Shown: positions 59,246 to 64,000 of the stretch, piece by piece
Position numbering within the stretch: position 1 is the stretch's first letter
How the letters are laid out: each line of letters begins with the position of its first letter
Notes under the pieces: model-generated
Databases searched by the model: none
The model's input: the letters and a program-made list of their open reading frames with translations, nothing else
Told to the model about the DNA's origin: nothing
Translations under genes and position numbers: made by a program
DNA from: Nelumbo lutea
Lineage: Eukaryota; Streptophyta; Magnoliopsida; Proteales; Nelumbonaceae
Assembly (NCBI GenBank): GCA_022828595.1
Contig: JAKGHH010000005.1
Coordinates: 22,891,875 to 22,955,874 of the forward strand
DNA: 64,000 bases
Direction of reading: 5' to 3'

Positions 59246-62200
59246 TAATGCTTAATTGGTTCTTAATGTTTGGCTAGACTCAGTTTTATGGGATTTCATT
59301 GAATGGTTTGATTAACCTTAGCAATGATCGATGATTACCAGATGGTTTTGTCTATGTTGAGTAGGTTTCATTTGTATCTATATCGGTTGGTTTGGAAGTG
59401 AGTCCTAAAAATTGTCTACATCTACTTTCAGCTTTGTTGTCTTTAATTTGGCTTTGTCATGATAGGTTACATTTGTCTGGATAATCTTGGTTTGTTTTAT
59501 GTTGATTTCACCTACTTTTTGCATAGATGGTCTTCTTTAGTTGTTGTCTCGATAGTTTATGCTGGATTTCTTAAATAATGCGGACTATTTCTTAGCAGGC
59601 TTCTGTTATAAGTGTGAGTGAGTGGATTTATCTTATCTGTATGATGGGTTCGTCTACGATAGAAAAGTGACTTTAGAATTGTAATGTGTTTCATTATTAT
59701 CAGTTGAGTTCACTATGTAATGTTTCTACTTTGAGTTGTTTTAAGTTTTTTAAACGGTAGGATTCTTTGGATTGATCCTTGTTTCTAGGAGTCGTTTTGA
59801 TTTGAGTAGGACTGGTCTGATTTTCTAAATGAGTTGAGTTGATTTCCTAATTTCTCCAAATATGATGGGTTTCTTTAATTTAGAATGTTGTGATTAGAGA
59901 GTTGTACTTATCCTAGTTCTTGTAGGTTAAATTGCTTACATCAAATACTTCCTTTGAATTCTTTTAGACCACTTACTAGGTATTGTATGGATTGATCCAA
60001 GTTCATTGGTTTGTTTTGAGTAGGTCTGGGTTTCCTATTTAAACGGGTTGATTGTTTTATTACTTTATCTTGGTAAGTTTGATTCGTTGAAGTTACTAAA
60101 AGGAGTTTAGTGTTCTAATAAGGATTGTTAGTAGGTATAGATTTGGTAGATCATAGGATGGTTTGCGAGGTCTTGGTTAGTTTTCGAAAATGTTTAATTG
60201 GTTCTACCAGGTTTGGCTAAAATCAGCTTTGTTGGATTTCATTGAATGGTTTGATTAACCTTAGCTATATTTGATTTTACCCAGCTGAGTTTGTCTATAT
60301 TGAGTGGGTTTCATTTGTATTTGGATCATTTGGATTGAAAGTGAGACCTGAAAAATTGTCTGCATCTACTTTCTACTTTGTGGAGTTCAATTTGTCTTTG
60401 TTTTGATAGGTTATATTTGTTTGGATAATCTTGGGTTGTTTTAAGTTGATTTCAGCTATGTTTTGCATAGATGGTCTTTTTAGTTAACGTCTTAATAGTT
60501 TAGGCTGGATTAGTTAAATAATGTGGACAACTTAATACCAGGCTTTTGTTATTAGTCCGAGTGAGTGGATTTATTTATATATGATGGGTTTGTCTAAGGT
60601 AGAATAGTGACATTAGAGTAGTAATACAATAGATTCTTATTGGTTGAGTGACTATGTTAGGTTTCTGCTTTGAGTTGTTTAGTTTGTTTAAGCAGTGGGA
60701 TTGTTTGGATTGATCATTGTTTATTGAATTTCCTTTGATTTGTGTACGACCAGTTTCATTTTCTCAACTAGTTGATTTGATTTCCCATTTTCTATATATA
60801 TGATGGGTTTGTTTAATTTAGAATATTGTGATTAGAGTTGTGATAAACCCAGTTCCCATAGGTTAAATTGATTTTGTGAAACTGTTCCTTTGAATTCTTA
60901 CAGACCATTTAGAAAGAATTGTTTCGATTGATCATAGTCTATTGGTTTGTTTGAGTAGGTTTGGGTTTCCTTTTTAATGAGTTGAGTTGTTTTCGTACTG
61001 TATCAAGGTATCTTGGAATCAGTTAAGTTAGTCAATGGAGTTTAGTGTTCTAAAAAGGAGTATTAGTGGGTATAGGTTTGGTTGATGATTGGTTGGTTGG
61101 CGAGGGCTTGGTTAGTTTTCGATAATGCTTAATTGGATCTTAATGTTTGGCCAGACTCTGTTTTATGGGATTTCGTTGAATGGTTTGATTAACCTTAGAA
61201 ATAATCGATATTTATCAGATGGGTTTGTCTATGTTGAGTTGGTTTCATTTGTATCTATATCGGTTGGTTTGGAAGTGTATCCTAAAAATTGTCTACATCT
61301 ACTTTCAGCTTTGTTGTCATTAATTTGGCTTTGTCGTGATAGGTTACATTTGTTTGGATAATCTTGGTTTGTTTTATGTTGATTTCAGCTACTTTTTGCA
61401 TAGGTGGTCTTCTTTAGTTGTTGTCTCAATAGTTTATGCTGGATTTCTTAAATAATGTGGACTATTTCTTACCAGGCTTCTGTTATAAGTCTGAGTGATG
61501 GATTTATCTTATCTGTATGATGGGTTCATCTAAGGTAGAATAGTGACTTTAGAGTTGTAATACGTTTCACTATTATCGGTTGAATTCAGTATGTAATGTT
61601 TCTACTTTGAGTTGTTTTAAGTTTTTTAAACAGTGGGATTCTTTGGATTGATTCTTGTTTCTTGGATTCACTTTGATTTGAGTAGGACTGGTCTAGTTTT
61701 CTTAATGAGTTGAGTTGATTTCCTAATTTCTCTAAATATGATGGGTTTCTTTAATTTAGAATGTCGTGATTAGAGAGTTGTATTAATCTTGGTTCTTGTA
61801 GGTTAAATTGCTTACGTCAAATACTTCCTTTGAATTCTTTTAGACTGCTTACTAGGTATTATATGGATTGATCCAAGTTCACTGGTTTGTTTTGACTAGG
61901 TTTGGGTTTCCTATTTAAACGGGTTGATTGTTTTACTACTTTATCTTGGTAAGTTTGATTAGTTGAAGTTACTAAAAGGAGTTTAGTGTTCTAATAAGGA
62001 TTGTTAGTGGGTATAGATTTGGTAGATCATAGGATGGTTGGTGAGGTCTTGCTTAGTATTCGAAAATGTTTAATTGGTTCTACCAGGTTTGGTTAGAATC
62101 AGCTTTGAGGGATTTCCTTGAATGGTTTGATTAACCCTAGCCATATTTGATGTTTACCAGCTGGGTTTATCAATGTTGAGTAGGTTTCAATTGTATTTGG

Positions 62201-64000
62201 ATTGGTTGGTTTGGAAGTGAGTTCTCAAAAATTGTCTGCATCTACTTTCAGCTTTGTTGTCTTTAATTTGTCTTTGTCTTGATTGGATATATTTGTTTGG
62301 ATAATCTTAGGTTGTTTTATGTTGATTTTTGCTACGTTTTTCATAGATGGTCTTCTTTAGTTAATGTCTCGATAGTTTAGGCTGGACTAGTTAAACAATG
62401 TGGATAGATTCATACTAGGCTTCTATTTTAAGTCCGTGTTAGTAGATTTATCTGGATATGATGGGTTCATTTAAGGTAGACTAGAGATGATAATACGCTT
62501 GATTCTTATCAGTTGAGTGACTATGTCAGGTTTCTGCTTTGAGTTTTTTAGTTTGTTTAAATGGTGGGATTCCTTGGATAGATCGTTGTTTTTTGGGTTT
62601 CCTTTCATTTGAGTAGAATCGGTTTCATTTTCTAAAGTAGTTGATTTGATTTCCTATTCTCTCTAAATATGATAGGTTTGTTTAATTTAGAATATCGTGA
62701 TTAGAGTTGTGAGAAGCCCGGTTCCCATATGTTAAATTGATTTTTTCAATCTTTTCCTTTGAATTCTTATAAACCATTTAGAAAGAATTGTTTTGATTGA
62801 TCCTAGTCCATTGGTTTGCTTCAGTAGGTCTGGTTTCCTTTTAAAATGAGTGGAATTGCTTTCTTACTCTATCTAGGTATGTTGATTCAGTTAAGTTAGA
62901 AATGGAAGTTTAGTGTTCTAATAAGGATTGTTAGTGGGTATAGATTTGGTTGATGATTGGTTGGTTGGCGAGGGCTTGGTTAGTTTGCGATAATGCTTAA
63001 TTGGTTCTTCTGGTTTCGCCAGACTCAATTTTGTTGGATTTCAATGAATGGTTTGATTAACCTTAGCAATAATCAATTTTTACCATATGGGTTTGTCTAT
63101 GTTGAGTTGGTTTCATTTGTATCTGTATTTGTTGGTTTGGAAGTGAGTCCTAAAAATTGTCTGCATCTACTTTCAGCTTTGTTTTCTTTAATTTGGCATT
63201 GTCATGATAGGATACCTTTGTTTGGATAATCTTGGTTTGTTTTAAGTTGATTTCAGCTACTTTTTGCATAGATGGTCTTCTTTAGTTATTGTCTCGTTAG
63301 TTTAGGATGGATTTGTTAAATAATGTGGACTATTTCTTACAAGGCTTGTGTTTTAAGTCTGAGTGAGTGGATTTATCTTATCTGTATGATGGGTTCATCT
63401 GAGTTTAGAGTTGTAATATGCTTCATTATTATCAGTTGAGTTGACTATGTAATGTTTCTACTTTGAGTTGTTTTATATTTTTTAAACGGTGGGATTCTTT
63501 GGATTAATCCTTGTTTCTTGGCTTCACTTTGATTTGAGTAGGACTGGTTTGATTTTCTAAATGACTTGAGTTGATTTCCTAATTTCTCTAAATTTGATGG
63601 GTTTTTTTAAATTAGAATGTCGTGATTAGAGAATTGTATTAAGCCTATTTCTTGTAGGTTAAATTGTTTATGTCAAATAATTCCTTTGAATTCTTTTATA
63701 CCATTTAATAGGTATTGTATGTATTGATCCAAGTTCATTGGTTTGTTTCAGTAGGTGTGGGTTTTCTATTTCAACTGGTTTATTGTTTTCCTACTTTATC
63801 TTGGTTAGTTTGATTCCTTGAAGTTACTAAAAGGAGTTTAGTGTTCAAATAAGGATTGTTAGTGGGTATAGATTTGGTTAATCATAGGATGGTTGGCGAG
63901 GTCTTGGTTAGTATTCGAAAATGTTTAATTGGTTCTACTAGGTTTGGCTAGAATCAGCTTTGTGGGATTTCCTTGAATTATTTGATTAACCTTAGCTATA
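57105..64000 (+). repeat. Dimeric satellite array, block 3, running off the window
   Basis: A anchors are at about 57381, 59246, 61123 and 62991. B anchors are at about 57137 (truncated), 58313, 60188, 62066 and 63920. Dimer spacing is 1,865-1,877 bp, so this part is regular. The array continues past the right edge in a B monomer. Confidence 0.94.

Noticed and set aside
21405..64000. CRISPR-like array
   Set aside because: The repeats are about 935-bp tandem monomers without short repeats and unique spacers, in a plant context.
22662..64000. CENP-B-box-like word (TTCGTTGAAGTTACT) in B monomers
   Set aside because: It shares only the TTCG start with the box and lacks the CGGG end. Not enough for a call.
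22662..64000. Telomere-like repeats because of the TTTAGG words
   Set aside because: TTTAGGCTGG and similar occur once per monomer, never as tandem TTTAGGG.

Overview
The window looks like gene-poor heterochromatin of a flowering plant, probably a eudicot. The evidence is plant-type Ty3/gypsy (Tat-like and others), Ty1/copia and L1-type LINE remnants, solo LTRs with 5-bp target duplications, and a tandem satellite of more than 40 kb. I see no intact host gene, tRNA, rRNA or CRISPR array. The species cannot be named from sequence alone.

1-21.4 kb is a nest of broken retroelements. A Tat-like gypsy element (1-6.3 kb) keeps decayed RNase H and integrase on + and an antisense gene on -. A 1,613-bp solo LTR (2346-3958, duplication CCGCC) sits in it. 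Next is a copia element on the - strand, split by a 1,951-bp solo LTR (7514-9464, duplication GATTT) and abutted by a truncated inverted copy of the same LTR (about 6320-6930). Then come a + strand gypsy gag remnant (11.07-12.3 kb), unassigned sequence, and an L1-type LINE tail (14.27-20.05 kb). The LINE is split by a - strand gypsy element (14.92-19.55 kb) that keeps LTRs, primer site, gag and protease but lacks RT, RNase H and integrase.

21.4-64 kb is a long-monomer satellite. Two diverged monomers, A and B, each about 935 bp, alternate to give a dimer of about 1.87 kb. The first 1.26 kb lies on the - strand and the rest on +, with a sharp switch near 22,661. A second gypsy copy of the same family (37.38-41.95 kb) and a solo LTR of that family (56,342-57,099) are inserted in the array. 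Between about 47.7 and 59 kb a larger block with shared chimeric joints has been re-amplified, so repeats are nested at three levels: monomer, dimer and block of 3.4-4.3 kb.

Nothing here works as a set of cooperating genes. The window records nested transposition, LTR-LTR recombination, internal deletion, methylation-type decay and satellite amplification. The most novel parts are the dimeric satellite with its nested higher-order structure and strand switch, and the gag-protease-only gypsy family living inside it.
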